Positions 1-9,100 of a stretch of DNA of 64,000 nucleotides are shown here, piece after piece (position 1 is the first letter of the stretch; each line of letters begins with the position of its first letter). Where the stretch lies: NCBI RefSeq assembly GCF_003201775.1, contig NZ_QJJZ01000001.1, forward strand, positions 133,233-197,232, given 5' to 3'. Under the pieces are notes generated by a model. It ran no database searches. It had not been told where the DNA came from and worked only from the letters and a program-made list of their open reading frames with translations. The DNA comes from Arenibacter sp. ARW7G5Y1. GTDB lineage: Bacteria; Bacteroidota; Bacteroidia; Flavobacteriales; Flavobacteriaceae. Made by a program: the position numbers and the translations under genes.

Positions 1-598
1 AGGCCCCTGTGTAACGGTTTTTGGATCTGCCAGGTTTGACAATACCAATCCTTTCTACAAAAAGGCAGAAGAGGTGGGTGCCGCTTTGGCCAATATGGGA
101 TTTACGGTAATGACCGGAGGGGGGCCTGGTATTATGGAAGCTGCAAACAAAGGGGCCTATGAAGCGGGAGGATATTCCGTAGGCTGTAATATAATTTTGC
201 CCTTTGAACAGAAACCGAACCCCTATCTACACAAATGGATCAACATTAGGTATTTTTTTGTACGGAAGTTTTTGTTGATCAAGTATTCCTATGCCTTTGT
301 AGTTATGCCTGGGGGCATGGGGACATTGGACGAACTCTTCGAATCCATAACCCTGATCCAAACCAAGATGATCCAAAATTTCCCCGTGGTCATTTTTGGA
401 TCCGAATATCATAAAGAACTCTGCGAACATATACGGATCATGGCCGAGAATGAAAGTATAAGTCCAAAGGATATGGAGTTGTTGTTCGTAACCGACTCGG
501 TGGAGGAAATGGCAGAACACATTAAGATCCACGCTATTGAAAGGTTTAAATTAGTTAAAAAACCGCAAAGACCTAAATGGTGGTTTGGAGAGGAATAA
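1..598 (+). CDS. LOG family (TIGR00730-type) Rossmann-fold protein, 5' truncated
   Basis: The reading frame is open from base 2, so the start lies upstream of the window. The visible 198 residues begin with a VTVFGSARF stretch typical of the beginning of the Rossmann core. They contain the GGGPGIMEAAN nucleotide-binding loop and the PGGMGTLDE signature that define the LOG / 'lysine decarboxylase-like' family. Characterised LOG enzymes are cytosolic phosphoribohydrolases that release free bases from nucleoside 5'-monophosphates (cytokinin-type or AMP); the annotation 'lysine decarboxylase' is historical. No signal peptide can be judged because the N-terminus is missing. A GTG at 74 could be read as a start but would cut through the conserved N-terminal strand, so it is not the start. 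Family assignment is firm; the substrate is unknown. Confidence 0.9.
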   Translation, partial: GPCVTVFGSARFDNTNPFYKKAEEVGAALANMGFTVMTGGGPGIMEAANKGAYEAGGYSVGCNIILPFEQKPNPYLHKWINIRYFFVRKFLLIKYSYAFVVMPGGMGTLDELFESITLIQTKMIQNFPVVIFGSEYHKELCEHIRIMAENESISPKDMELLFVTDSVEEMAEHIKIHAIERFKLVKKPQRPKWWFGEE

Positions 599-658
599 GC
601 ATTGTAGGGATTGATTTTTTTCAGAAACCATTTGTTGAAATGGAGTGCTAATTTCTCT

Positions 659-672
659 GTAACAAATGTTGC
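659..672. promoter_or_regulatory. Operator-like inverted repeat, copy 1 (upstream of SQR-like gene)
   Basis: The site reads GTAAC-AAAT-GTTGC and is followed directly by TGTGG. Two similar sites occur at 2621 and 3353. The 5-4-5 arm layout is that of CRP/FNR-family operators. It lies 119 bases before the flavoprotein start. The regulator is not in the window; function is inferred from recurrence only. Confidence 0.4.
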
Positions 673-790
673 TGTGGAAATCATATTAAAGTCTCAAATT
701 TATATTCGTAATAATATTTAATATGCTGATAATAATCATGTTAAGTATTTGAGCGAAGTATTAAATTTATCTTTAATAAATCCAATCGCA

Positions 791-2248
791 ATGTCGAAAA
801 TAGTCATTTTGGGTGCTGGAATCTCTGGCCATGTGGCCGCAGCGCACCTCCGTAGAAAACTTCCCAAAGAACACGAAGTTTTAGTGGTCTCTCCCAATAG
901 CAATTACCAATGGATCCCTTCCAATATTTGGATAGGAATTGGAAGAATGGAACCGAAGGATATTATCTTTCCCTTGGCCCCTCTTTACAAAAAGAAAAAA
1001 ATAGGATTTAAACAGGCAAAGGTGGTCACCTTTCATCCCGAAGGGGATACCGAAGTGGAAAGACCTTTTGTTATGGTGGAATATGTTACGGAAGATCAAA
1101 AAGGGATACAGGAAAAAGTTACCTATGATTATTTGATCAATGCAACAGGACCCAAACTGGCCTTCGATATGACGGAGGGTCTAGTGCCCGGCACCAACAA
1201 GGCCTATTCCGTTTGTACCTACCATCACGCCAACCAGGCTTGGAAGGCTCTTGACGATTTAATACAACAGATGAAGCAGGGTAAAAGGGCCAAAATACTG
1301 ATTGGAACCGGCCATGCAAAGTCTACTTGCCAAGGTGCTGCCTTTGAGTATATTTTAAATGTAGAGCAGGAACTAAGGCGACATAAAGTTCGGGAAAATG
1401 CAGAATTGATCTGGATTGCCAACGAGCCACAACTGGGAGACTTTGGAATGGATGGGATGCTTTTGAGCTATGGCAACAATATTATGAAGTCGAGCGAAAT
1501 GGTAGAAATGGTTTTTGAAGATCGCGGCATAAAATGGATCATTGGTGCCGGGGTAAATAAAATTGAAGATGGGGTGGCACATTATGAAACCTTGGATGGT
1601 GAGTATCACACGGAAACTTACGATTTTGCCATGCTCATCCCGGCTTTTGCGGGCCATGGTTTTAAGGCCTATGATAAGGGCAACCAAGATATTACGGAAA
1701 AATTGTTTAGAGGTTTTATGATCGTAGATGCCGATTACAGCCCTAAACCTTATGAGGAATGGTCTGTTCAGGATTGGCCCGAGACCTATCAGAATCCTTC
1801 CTATCCCAATATTTTTGCCCCGGGCATCGCTTTTGCTCCTCCACATGCTATATCAAAACCCAGACTAAGTAAAAATGGTACGGCTATTTCCCCATCACCT
1901 CCGCGGACTGGGATGCCGTCTGGCATAACCGCAAAGTTGGTAGCCGATAATATTATAGATACCATAAGGAATGGCAAGCCCTCCCTGCATCATCGGGGAT
2001 CTATGGGTAATATGGGTGCCGCATGTATAGCCTCTGCAGGTTATGGAATGACCAAGGGCAGTGGTATAAGTATAACTACTTTCCCAATAGTTCCCGATTA
2101 TAATAAGTATCCGGATACCCAAGGTCGGCAATTGGGGAAAACATTTGGAGAAATTGGTTTGGCCGGCCATTGGCTTAAATTGGCCTTGCACTATGCCTTT
2201 TTGTACAAGGCCAAGATGAAACCTTTCTGGTGGTTGATCCCGGAATAA
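791..2248 (+). CDS. NAD(P)/FAD-dependent oxidoreductase, sulfide:quinone oxidoreductase-like
   Basis: A 485-residue flavoprotein. The N-terminus holds the dinucleotide-binding motif VILGAGISGHVAA, and residues around 130-140 hold the second FAD motif NATGPKLAFD. The overall layout (GxGxxG, Tyr-Gln-Trp-Ile-Pro-rich segment near residue 45, internal Cys in GTGHAKSTCQGAAFEY) matches the sulfide:quinone oxidoreductase superfamily, which oxidises sulfide to polysulfide and passes electrons to membrane quinone from the cytoplasmic face. ATG at 791 is preferred over an upstream TTG at 749 because the FAD motif then starts at residue 4. It is followed by a 45-residue gene and, further on, DUF2202, RND efflux and DUF2892 genes, which fits a sulfide or reactive-sulfur response. 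I did not verify all redox cysteines, so another FAD oxidoreductase of the same fold remains possible. Confidence 0.8.
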   Translation: MSKIVILGAGISGHVAAAHLRRKLPKEHEVLVVSPNSNYQWIPSNIWIGIGRMEPKDIIFPLAPLYKKKKIGFKQAKVVTFHPEGDTEVERPFVMVEYVTEDQKGIQEKVTYDYLINATGPKLAFDMTEGLVPGTNKAYSVCTYHHANQAWKALDDLIQQMKQGKRAKILIGTGHAKSTCQGAAFEYILNVEQELRRHKVRENAELIWIANEPQLGDFGMDGMLLSYGNNIMKSSEMVEMVFEDRGIKWIIGAGVNKIEDGVAHYETLDGEYHTETYDFAMLIPAFAGHGFKAYDKGNQDITEKLFRGFMIVDADYSPKPYEEWSVQDWPETYQNPSYPNIFAPGIAFAPPHAISKPRLSKNGTAISPSPPRTGMPSGITAKLVADNIIDTIRNGKPSLHHRGSMGNMGAACIASAGYGMTKGSGISITTFPIVPDYNKYPDTQGRQLGKTFGEIGLAGHWLKLALHYAFLYKAKMKPFWWLIPE

Positions 2249-2320
2249 AGGTTATTGCCAATCAACGATAGGGACGCCTTAGGGCAATTACAAATACCCA
2301 TTAACCCAAAAATTTTAAAG

Positions 2321-2458
2321 ATGACACGTAGAATATCAAAATCCAAGCGCTTTTATATGATGAACCCAATAATCCAATTCTTTAAATTCATTTGGTTGGG
2401 CATAAAAATTATGTTGATCGTAGCAGGGGGGCATGGAGGCACCAGAAAGGTGAATTGA
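2321..2458 (+). CDS. Small hypothetical membrane peptide (45 aa) after the SQR-like gene
   Basis: An ATG at 2321 opens a 45-residue frame, 72 bases after the flavoprotein stop. It has a basic N-terminus (RRISKSKR), one hydrophobic segment (about residues 20-37, FFKFIWLGIKIMLIVAGG) and a C-terminal GGHGGTR tail. The Gly-His-Gly-Gly tail next to a single membrane helix suggests a small membrane-anchored partner of the neighbouring oxidoreductase, but no function is established. A TTG-type start further upstream would extend it to 67 residues; the shorter version is preferred because the added part is not peptide-like. Moderate confidence that it is real. Confidence 0.5.
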   Translation: MTRRISKSKRFYMMNPIIQFFKFIWLGIKIMLIVAGGHGGTRKVN

Positions 2459-2620
2459 ATTATCCCGGACCAAAAAAAATTTTTCACAGAACAGTAAAAA
2501 GCAATCTAACCTGGGCAAAGGAAAATTGTCACCTTGTAATTTATCTTTTCCCCTGTTGAAATTTAGAACCTTCTCCAAATAAATTTGGACTTTCTATAAG
2601 TTTTATAATACATGGCCTGT

Positions 2621-2634
2621 GTAACTTAAGTAGC
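2621..2634. promoter_or_regulatory. Operator-like inverted repeat, copy 2 (upstream of DUF2202 gene)
   Basis: The site reads GTAAC-TTAA-GTAGC followed by TGTGCA, 52 bases before the DUF2202 start. Its first 20 bases match copy 3 at 3353 in 16 positions. See the finding on the three-site regulon. Confidence 0.4.
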
Positions 2635-2686
2635 TGTGCATCTGTTTAATATGTTGGATATTGCTTATGAACGTAAAACTGGGGCA

Positions 2687-3316
2687 ATGAAACTTTTTAA
2701 ACAAATAGGAACCTATCTATCCATTTTTGGTTTGCCGTTCCTTTTGGTGCTGTTCTCTTGTAACAATGATGATACCTTGGCAGGAGATCTGGAAAATACA
2801 GAATTCACTAATGCAGATAGCGCTGCATTACTGTTTATGTTGGAAGAGGAAAAGTTGGCAAGGGATACCTACACCTATTTGGAGAATTTATGGGAAATAA
2901 ATCAATTCTCGAATATCAAGAAAAGTGAACAAAGCCATATGAATGCCGTTAGAGGCCTTTTGGACCAAAACAATATTTCCTATACCCTTTTGGCATATGG
3001 GGAATTTAATAACCCGGACATTCAAGAACTTTATGATCAGTTTGTTGATTACGGCAGTGAAAATAGGGAAAATGCCTTGGAGGTGGGTGCCAACATCGAA
3101 GATTTGGACATTGTGGATTTGGCCAACTTTATCGATGCCACAACCAACAGTGCCATGATAAAAGTATTTGAAAGTCTGCAATGCGGTTCCCGTAACCATC
3201 TCTGGAGTTTTGTCAACGCCATTGAACTTTCGGGGAATACTTATGAGCCCAAGTATTTAACCCAGGCAGACTATACTCTAATAATCAATGATAGTCTGGA
3301 ACAATGTGGTAGATAA
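2687..3316 (+). CDS. DUF2202 domain lipoprotein (ferritin-like fold)
   Basis: A 209-residue protein. The N-terminus (MKLFKQIGTYLSIFGLPFLL then VLFSC) is a lipoprotein signal with the lipidated Cys about residue 25, so it should sit in the periplasm or the outer membrane. The rest is a DUF2202 domain: LLFMLEEEKLARDTY, EQSHMNAV and the GANIEDLDI segment are the conserved parts. DUF2202 is a ferritin-like four-helix bundle, and the Glu-Glu/Glu-xx-His pattern resembles di-iron ligands, but the biochemical role is not known. ATG at 2687 is chosen over GTG at 2636 because it places the signal peptide at the very N-terminus. It lies between the sulfide oxidoreductase and the efflux operon, with a separate operator-like site in front. 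Confidence 0.85.
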   Translation: MKLFKQIGTYLSIFGLPFLLVLFSCNNDDTLAGDLENTEFTNADSAALLFMLEEEKLARDTYTYLENLWEINQFSNIKKSEQSHMNAVRGLLDQNNISYTLLAYGEFNNPDIQELYDQFVDYGSENRENALEVGANIEDLDIVDLANFIDATTNSAMIKVFESLQCGSRNHLWSFVNAIELSGNTYEPKYLTQADYTLIINDSLEQCGR

Positions 3317-3352
3317 ACCTCGTGTTTTGAATTATAGTAGCCTTTTTTCTCG

Positions 3353-3366
3353 GTAACATTAGTTAC
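3353..3366. promoter_or_regulatory. Operator-like inverted repeat, copy 3 (upstream of efflux operon)
   Basis: The site reads GTAAC-ATTA-GTTAC, a perfect 5-bp inverted repeat with a 4-base spacer, followed by TGTGCA and lying 48 bases before the TolC-like start. It is the most symmetric of the three copies. The architecture equals that of FNR-type sites (5-4-5), though the arm sequence differs from the E. coli one. Confidence 0.45.
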
Positions 3367-3414
3367 TGTGCAATCCTTTTACTCCGCCTAATTTTGTCCT
3401 AAATAAATTGAAAC

Positions 3415-4719
3415 ATGAAGAATATCATATACATACTATCATTTTTGGGAACCTTGTCCTTTATGCATGCTCAGGAAAGTGTGTTGATCAGCAAGGAGGA
3501 AGTGTTGACCAGAGTGAGGGAAAACAACAATACCCTAAGAATATCCCAACAGGATGTGTTGGCCGCCAAAGGAGATTTTAATCAGTCCAATGCGGTGATT
3601 TTGCCCAATATAAGTGTTTCCCATACGGCTATTGCCACCACTAATCCTTTGATGGCATTTGGTTCTAAATTGAATCAGGAAATTTTGACCCAGGCCGATT
3701 TTAACCCACTTTTATTGAATAATCCGAATCAGATCGAGGATTATGCAACCCGTATCCAAGTACAGCAGCCTTTGATAAACCTAGATGGCATTTTTCAGCG
3801 GAAGGCCGCCAAGGCCAAATTGAATGCTGTTGAGCTAAAAGCCGATAGGACCAATGATTATATAGACTTGGAGGTTGAAAAGGCGTATATGCAGTTACAA
3901 TTGGCCTACAAGTCCGTAAAGGTTTTGGAAGAGGCGAAAAAAGCAGCTTTGGAAAATAAACGTTTGGCCGATAATAGTTTTAAGCAGGGATACCTTCAAA
4001 AATCCGATGTTTTGGCAGTTGAAGTTAGGGTTACCGAAATAGAAAATCAGTTGCAGTATGCCAAGAGCAATGTCCATAATGTCTCCAATTACCTATCCGT
4101 CTTGATGAACGATGACAGTTATGCTGTTTTGCAACCAACGGATTCCTTGACCCTAATGGTCAGTGATATTTACACGGAAGGATTGCCCGAGAATAGAAAA
4201 GACCTACAAGCCATGTCCTTATCCAGTGAGGCATACCAACAAATGTACAGGGCAGATAAAATGAGTTTCCTTCCTAGCTTAAATGCCTTTGGAACCTATG
4301 AATTGCACGATGATCAAGTCTTTCAGGGCGATGCGAACGGCTATCTTATCGGGGCAGAATTAAAATGGAATCTTTTTGAAGGGAGCAAACGTTTTGGAAA
4401 GGTTCAAAAAAGTAGGGCCCAATTTGAAAAATCCAAATTGGAACTACATCAATATAAGGCAGAGAGTCAGGTAGAGTTGAATAAAGCCATGCGAATGCTT
4501 CAAGATGCCAAAAACAATTTGGAGCTTACATCCTTGGCATTGCAACAGTCGGAAGAATCCCTCCGCATACGTACCAATAGGTTTAAACAAGGCTTGGAGA
4601 AAACGACCGACCTATTAAATACCGAAACCCAATTTTCCCAGAAGAAATTGGAATATTACACCACTATTTTCAATTATAATTACGCCTTGGCCTATGTAAA
4701 GTTTTTAACCAAGGAATAA
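3415..4719 (+). CDS. TolC family outer membrane efflux protein
   Basis: A 434-residue protein with a Sec signal peptide (about residues 1-19, ending in MHAQ). Two outer-membrane-efflux repeats follow, each with long amphipathic helices (for example around residues 140-220 and 330-425, rich in Gln, Leu, Ala and Lys) and short strand segments such as NLFEGSKRFGKV. TolC-type trimers form the outer-membrane channel of tripartite pumps. The next two genes encode the periplasmic adaptor and the RND permease, so the three genes form one pump. Spacing to the adaptor is 167 bases with no recognisable terminator. The substrate cannot be read from the sequence. Confidence 0.93.
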   Translation: MKNIIYILSFLGTLSFMHAQESVLISKEEVLTRVRENNNTLRISQQDVLAAKGDFNQSNAVILPNISVSHTAIATTNPLMAFGSKLNQEILTQADFNPLLLNNPNQIEDYATRIQVQQPLINLDGIFQRKAAKAKLNAVELKADRTNDYIDLEVEKAYMQLQLAYKSVKVLEEAKKAALENKRLADNSFKQGYLQKSDVLAVEVRVTEIENQLQYAKSNVHNVSNYLSVLMNDDSYAVLQPTDSLTLMVSDIYTEGLPENRKDLQAMSLSSEAYQQMYRADKMSFLPSLNAFGTYELHDDQVFQGDANGYLIGAELKWNLFEGSKRFGKVQKSRAQFEKSKLELHQYKAESQVELNKAMRMLQDAKNNLELTSLALQQSEESLRIRTNRFKQGLEKTTDLLNTETQFSQKKLEYYTTIFNYNYALAYVKFLTKE

Positions 4720-4886
4720 TAGCCTACAGTTCAGCAATAGAAGAAACCATAAACCAGGAATACTTGCATTCAACATTAAATAATTAAAGGAAAATCATGA
4801 AATGGGCATAACCAAAAACTGGTCGCAAAGACGATTGAAGGTATGCGAATTACATATGACCGTTCAAAAACAATAAATAACTACAT

Positions 4887-5966
4887 ATGAAAACAAAATT
4901 ATACATAGTAGCACTCTTCATCCTCTCCATAACGATTGGTAGTTGTGGGAGCGATGATAAAAAAAATGAGGTAGACAATTCTCCTGCCGTGGCCGTTAAA
5001 GTGAGCACAGTTTCCGAAGGGAATGGCAGTCCGTTCCTATCTGTTAGCGGAAAGATAGAGGCGGTGAACAGTGCCAATATCAGTACCCGAATGATGGGGT
5101 ATGTAGATAAAATTTACGTGCAGGTTGGGGATAAAGTTAAGAAGGGGCAGCAATTGATAAGTATTAACAATGCAGATATATCCGCCAAATTGGCCCAGGT
5201 AAATGCCGGTATTACTGAAGCGACCGCTGCTTTTAACAATGCTGAAAAGGATTATAAAAGGTATACAGCCTTGTTTAGCGAAAACAGTGCTTCCCAAAAG
5301 GAACTGGACGATATTACGGCCAACTATAACATGGCCAAGGCCAGATTGGAAGGGGCCAAACAAATGAAAAACGAGGTGAACGCCCAATTTTCCTATAGCA
5401 ATATACGTGCCCCCTTTAACGGAGTGGTCACCAACAAATTTATAAAGGTTGGGGATATGGCAAATCCAGGGATGCCTTTGGTAGAAGTAGAAAGCCCGGG
5501 CAATTTTCAGGTATTGGCAATGGTACCGGAATCGGAAATCCTACAGATCAAATCGGGTTCGGAAGTGGACGTATTGATAAAGACCCTGAACGAATCCATT
5601 AAGGGAACAGTAGCGGAAGTGAGTACATCAGCCAAAAACACCGGTGGTCAATATATGGTCAAGGTAATGTTGAAAGAGTCCACCTCCAATTTACTTTCTG
5701 GAATGTACGCTACTGTACAATTTCCAACAGCTAAAAAAGCGAACACCAATAGAGTGCTTATTCCTTTAGAGGCAGTAGTGCAAAACGGACAATTATCCGG
5801 GGTGTATACGGTAAGTGAAAGCAAAACGGCACTTTTACGCTGGTTGCGGTTGGGGAGGACTTATGGCGATAACGTAGAGGTTTTGTCGGGACTTTCCGCC
5901 GAGGAAGATTACATAATATCGGCAGAGGGGAAGTTGTACAATGGAGCCAAAATAAGTATCCAATAA
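4887..5966 (+). CDS. RND efflux periplasmic adaptor (membrane fusion protein)
   Basis: A 359-residue lipoprotein. The signal MKTKLYIVALFILSITIGSC gives a lipidated Cys near residue 20. The mature part has a barrel-sandwich/biotinyl-lipoyl-like half (about residues 60-95, GYVDKIYVQVGDKVKKGQQL), an alpha-helical hairpin (about 100-160), the second lipoyl half (FSYSNIRAPFNGVVTNKFIK) and a beta-barrel plus membrane-proximal domain with VLIPLEAVVQNGQ. This is the standard order of AcrA/HlyD-type adaptors, which bridge the inner-membrane RND permease to TolC. It is 211 bases upstream of the permease, and that spacer carries a palindromic repeat element. Confidence 0.93.
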   Translation: MKTKLYIVALFILSITIGSCGSDDKKNEVDNSPAVAVKVSTVSEGNGSPFLSVSGKIEAVNSANISTRMMGYVDKIYVQVGDKVKKGQQLISINNADISAKLAQVNAGITEATAAFNNAEKDYKRYTALFSENSASQKELDDITANYNMAKARLEGAKQMKNEVNAQFSYSNIRAPFNGVVTNKFIKVGDMANPGMPLVEVESPGNFQVLAMVPESEILQIKSGSEVDVLIKTLNESIKGTVAEVSTSAKNTGGQYMVKVMLKESTSNLLSGMYATVQFPTAKKANTNRVLIPLEAVVQNGQLSGVYTVSESKTALLRWLRLGRTYGDNVEVLSGLSAEEDYIISAEGKLYNGAKISIQ

Positions 5967-5990
5967 CTGAAGATTGATAAAAATAGGTAT

Positions 5991-6107
5991 GCGTTAGGGA
6001 TTGCAGCGTTTACCCCAGGCCTTTTGTGGATTTGCGCAATCAAGGACTGGAGTAAAAGCGAAAAGCCCGGCCTGAGCATTCCTGCGAGGTCTCCAAGACC
6101 TTGTAGG
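5991..6107. repeat. Palindromic REP-like intergenic element inside the efflux operon
   Basis: The spacer between adaptor and permease starts with GCGTTAGGGATTGCAGCG. It has an imperfect inverted repeat (6006-6021 against 6044-6059, 13 of 16 pairs) and a second, tighter hairpin with a 12-bp stem (6081-6092 against 6096-6107, two G-U pairs, 3-base loop). It is visibly richer in G and C than its surroundings. From memory, similar GCGTTAGGG...AAAGCCCG spacers recur in flavobacterial genomes, but that was not checked here. It could act as mRNA processing or attenuation element between the two cistrons. Confidence 0.5.
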
Positions 6108-6177
6108 CATATGAAAGGACCATGCTGGCATGAACTTCATGCGAAGGTAACGCCCAAATAAAAAACAAAAGATAAAG

Positions 6178-9100
6178 ATGAAAGAAGGATTAGCAGGCAA
6201 AATTGCCAAAGCATTTATAGGATCCAAGTTAACGGTCCTTCTAATGATCGTGTTCATGGTCATTGGGGTATACAGTTCGTTCTTGATACCAAGGGAGGAG
6301 GAGCCACAGATAGATGTGCCCATGGCCGATATTTTTGTGGGCTACCCAGGTGCGAGTCCCACCGAAGTGGAGAGCAGGGTAACAAAACCCCTTGAAAAGT
6401 TAATTTCCAATATTAAGGGGGTAGAATACGTGTATTCCACTTCCATGGAAGAGCAGGGGATGGTCATAGTACAGTTTTATGTAGGAGAGGATATTGAGCG
6501 TTCGTTTGTTAAACTCCAGAATGAGATCAACAAACATATGGATGAAATGCCGCAAGGCGTTACCTTCCCTTTAATTAAAACCAGGGCTATTGATGATGTT
6601 CCCATGTTGGGACTTACCTTATGGAGTGAAAATTACGACGATTATCAACTTAAGCAAATTGCCCAGGAGCTTACGGATGAAATTGAAAAAGTAAACGATG
6701 TGTCCGCCACCCAGAGAATTGGTGGGCGAAACCGTCAATTAAGGGTGGTACTGGACAAGGATAAATTGGCGCAGAGCGGATTGGATTTTTTGTCCGTAGC
6801 CCAAATGATCAAAGCCAATAACCAACAAATTAGCGGAGGTACTTTTGATAAGAATGATACCGAATTTATGGTAACCACTGGTAAATTCCTTGAAACTGCT
6901 ACCGATGTGGAAAATTTGGTGGTAGGCGTACAACAAAACCGTCCCATTTATTTGAAGCAAATTGCCAGTATACAGGATGGCCCCGAAATTCCCAAGGAAT
7001 ACGTTTCATTAGGTTTTGGCAAGGGAAGTGAAAAAGGGGAAACCTATAAGTCCGAATATCCTGCCGTTACCATTTCCATAGCGAAGCGCAAAGGTGCTGA
7101 CGCAATGAATATTTCGGATATTATTTTGGAGAAAGTAGATCATTTAAAAAAGAATCTAATTCCAGATGATGTGCATGTGGAGGTGACCCGAAACTATGGG
7201 GAAACGGCTTCCCATAAGGTATCTGAATTGTTGATGCACCTTATTGGTGCCATAATAGCGGTAACTTTTGTAGTAATGTTGGCCATGGGGTGGCGTGGTG
7301 GATTGGTGGTTTTTCTTTCGGTACCCATCACCTTTGCCTTGACCTTGTTGAGCTATTATTTGTTGGACTATACCCTGAACCGTATCACCTTGTTCGCATT
7401 AGTTTTTGTAACAGGTATTGTGGTGGACGACTCCATTATTATTGCGGAAAACATGCACCGGCATTTTAAAATGAAACGCTTGCCGTTTAAACAGGCTGCG
7501 TTGTATGCCATTAATGAAGTGGGCAACCCAACTATATTGGCCACTTTTACAGTTATTGCTTCCGTATTGCCCATGGCTTTTGTCTCCGGCCTCATGGGGC
7601 CCTATATGTCGCCGATGCCCATTGGCGCTTCCATTGCCATGTTGTTGTCCCTTTTTGTGGCCTTGACGATTACGCCATACCTAGGGTATATATTTCTTAG
7701 GGAGAAGGATAAAAAAGGTGAGGAAAAGGTAGAGAAACCTTTGGAGGAAACTTTTATCTATAGGATGTACCATAAATTTGAAAATCCTTTGATAGAAAAC
7801 AAAAAGAAACGCTGGTTGTTTTTGGGAATTACCTTCTTGTTGCTATTGGGTTCCATAGGCATGTTCTTTACCAAATCGGTGGCGGTAAAAATGTTGCCGT
7901 TCGACAATAAGAACGAATTTCAGGTGGTCATAGACATGCCCGAAGGTACTACTTTGGAACGTACCGGAGTGGTGGCCAGGGAGATTGCCCAATATTTGAA
8001 CACCCGTCCGGAAGTGGTAAATTACCAAAGTTATGTTGGTACTTCCGCACCAATAACCTTCAACGGTCTTGTACGTCATTACGATATCCGGGGAGGAAGT
8101 AATATGGCCGATATTCAGGTGAATTTATTGGATAAGGGAGACCGAACAGCCCAAAGTCATGAGATAGCCAGTTTATTACGTCCAGAGATTCAACGTATTG
8201 GGGAGAAGTTCAATGCCAATGTCAAGATTGTTGAGGTACCGCCTGGACCTCCGGTTTTATCTACCATTGTTGGGGAAATATATGGCCCTGATTACGATAC
8301 ACAGATCGATATTGCGGATCAAGTTCAGCAAATTTTGAAAAATACCCCGGATGTAGTGGATGTAGATTGGATGGTAGAAGCCGACCAGGTGGAATATGAG
8401 CTTATCATAGACAAGGAAAAGGCAATGTTATATGGGGTGGCACCCGCGCAAATTGCCCAAACTATGAATATGGCCCTATCAGAGAGGGCGGTGACCAATC
8501 TATATGATGAAAATGCTTCCAACCAAATAGGCCTGATATTGGCCTTGGAGGAAAAGGAAAAATCCACTATCCAGGATATTGCCCAACTGAAGGTGAAATC
8601 CCAACAAGGAAATGGCAATATGGTGCCAATTGCAGATTTGGTAACTATAGAGCAAACTACCAGGGCCAAGAGCATTTATAGAAAAAACCAAAAGAGGGTG
8701 GTCTATGTCCTTGCCGATATGGCCGGGGAACTGGAAAGTCCGGTGTATGCTATTCTAGGGATGACCGATAAATTAAAGGCCATGAATTTGCCAAAGGGAT
8801 ACTCCGTTGATGAACTCTACATAAAGCAACCCGATTTTGAGGATAATTACACCGTAAAATGGGATGGGGAATGGCAGATTACCCTGGAGGTATTCCGGGA
8901 TCTTGGATTGGCCTTTCTAGGAGTAATTTTCATCATTTATATATTGATTGTGGGGTGGTTCCAGAATTTTAAGGCCCCGGTAGTCATGATGGTGGCCATT
9001 CCGCTTTCCTTGATCGGGATTGTATTGGGGCATTGGTTGTTGGATGCATTTTTTACAGCAACTTCCTTTATAGGAATGATTGCCTTGGCGGGAATTATGG

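Noticed and set aside
1373..1846. 157-codon minus-strand frame inside the SQR-like gene
   Set aside because: It is fully contained in a gene with clear FAD motifs and lacks domain features; regarded as a shadow frame.
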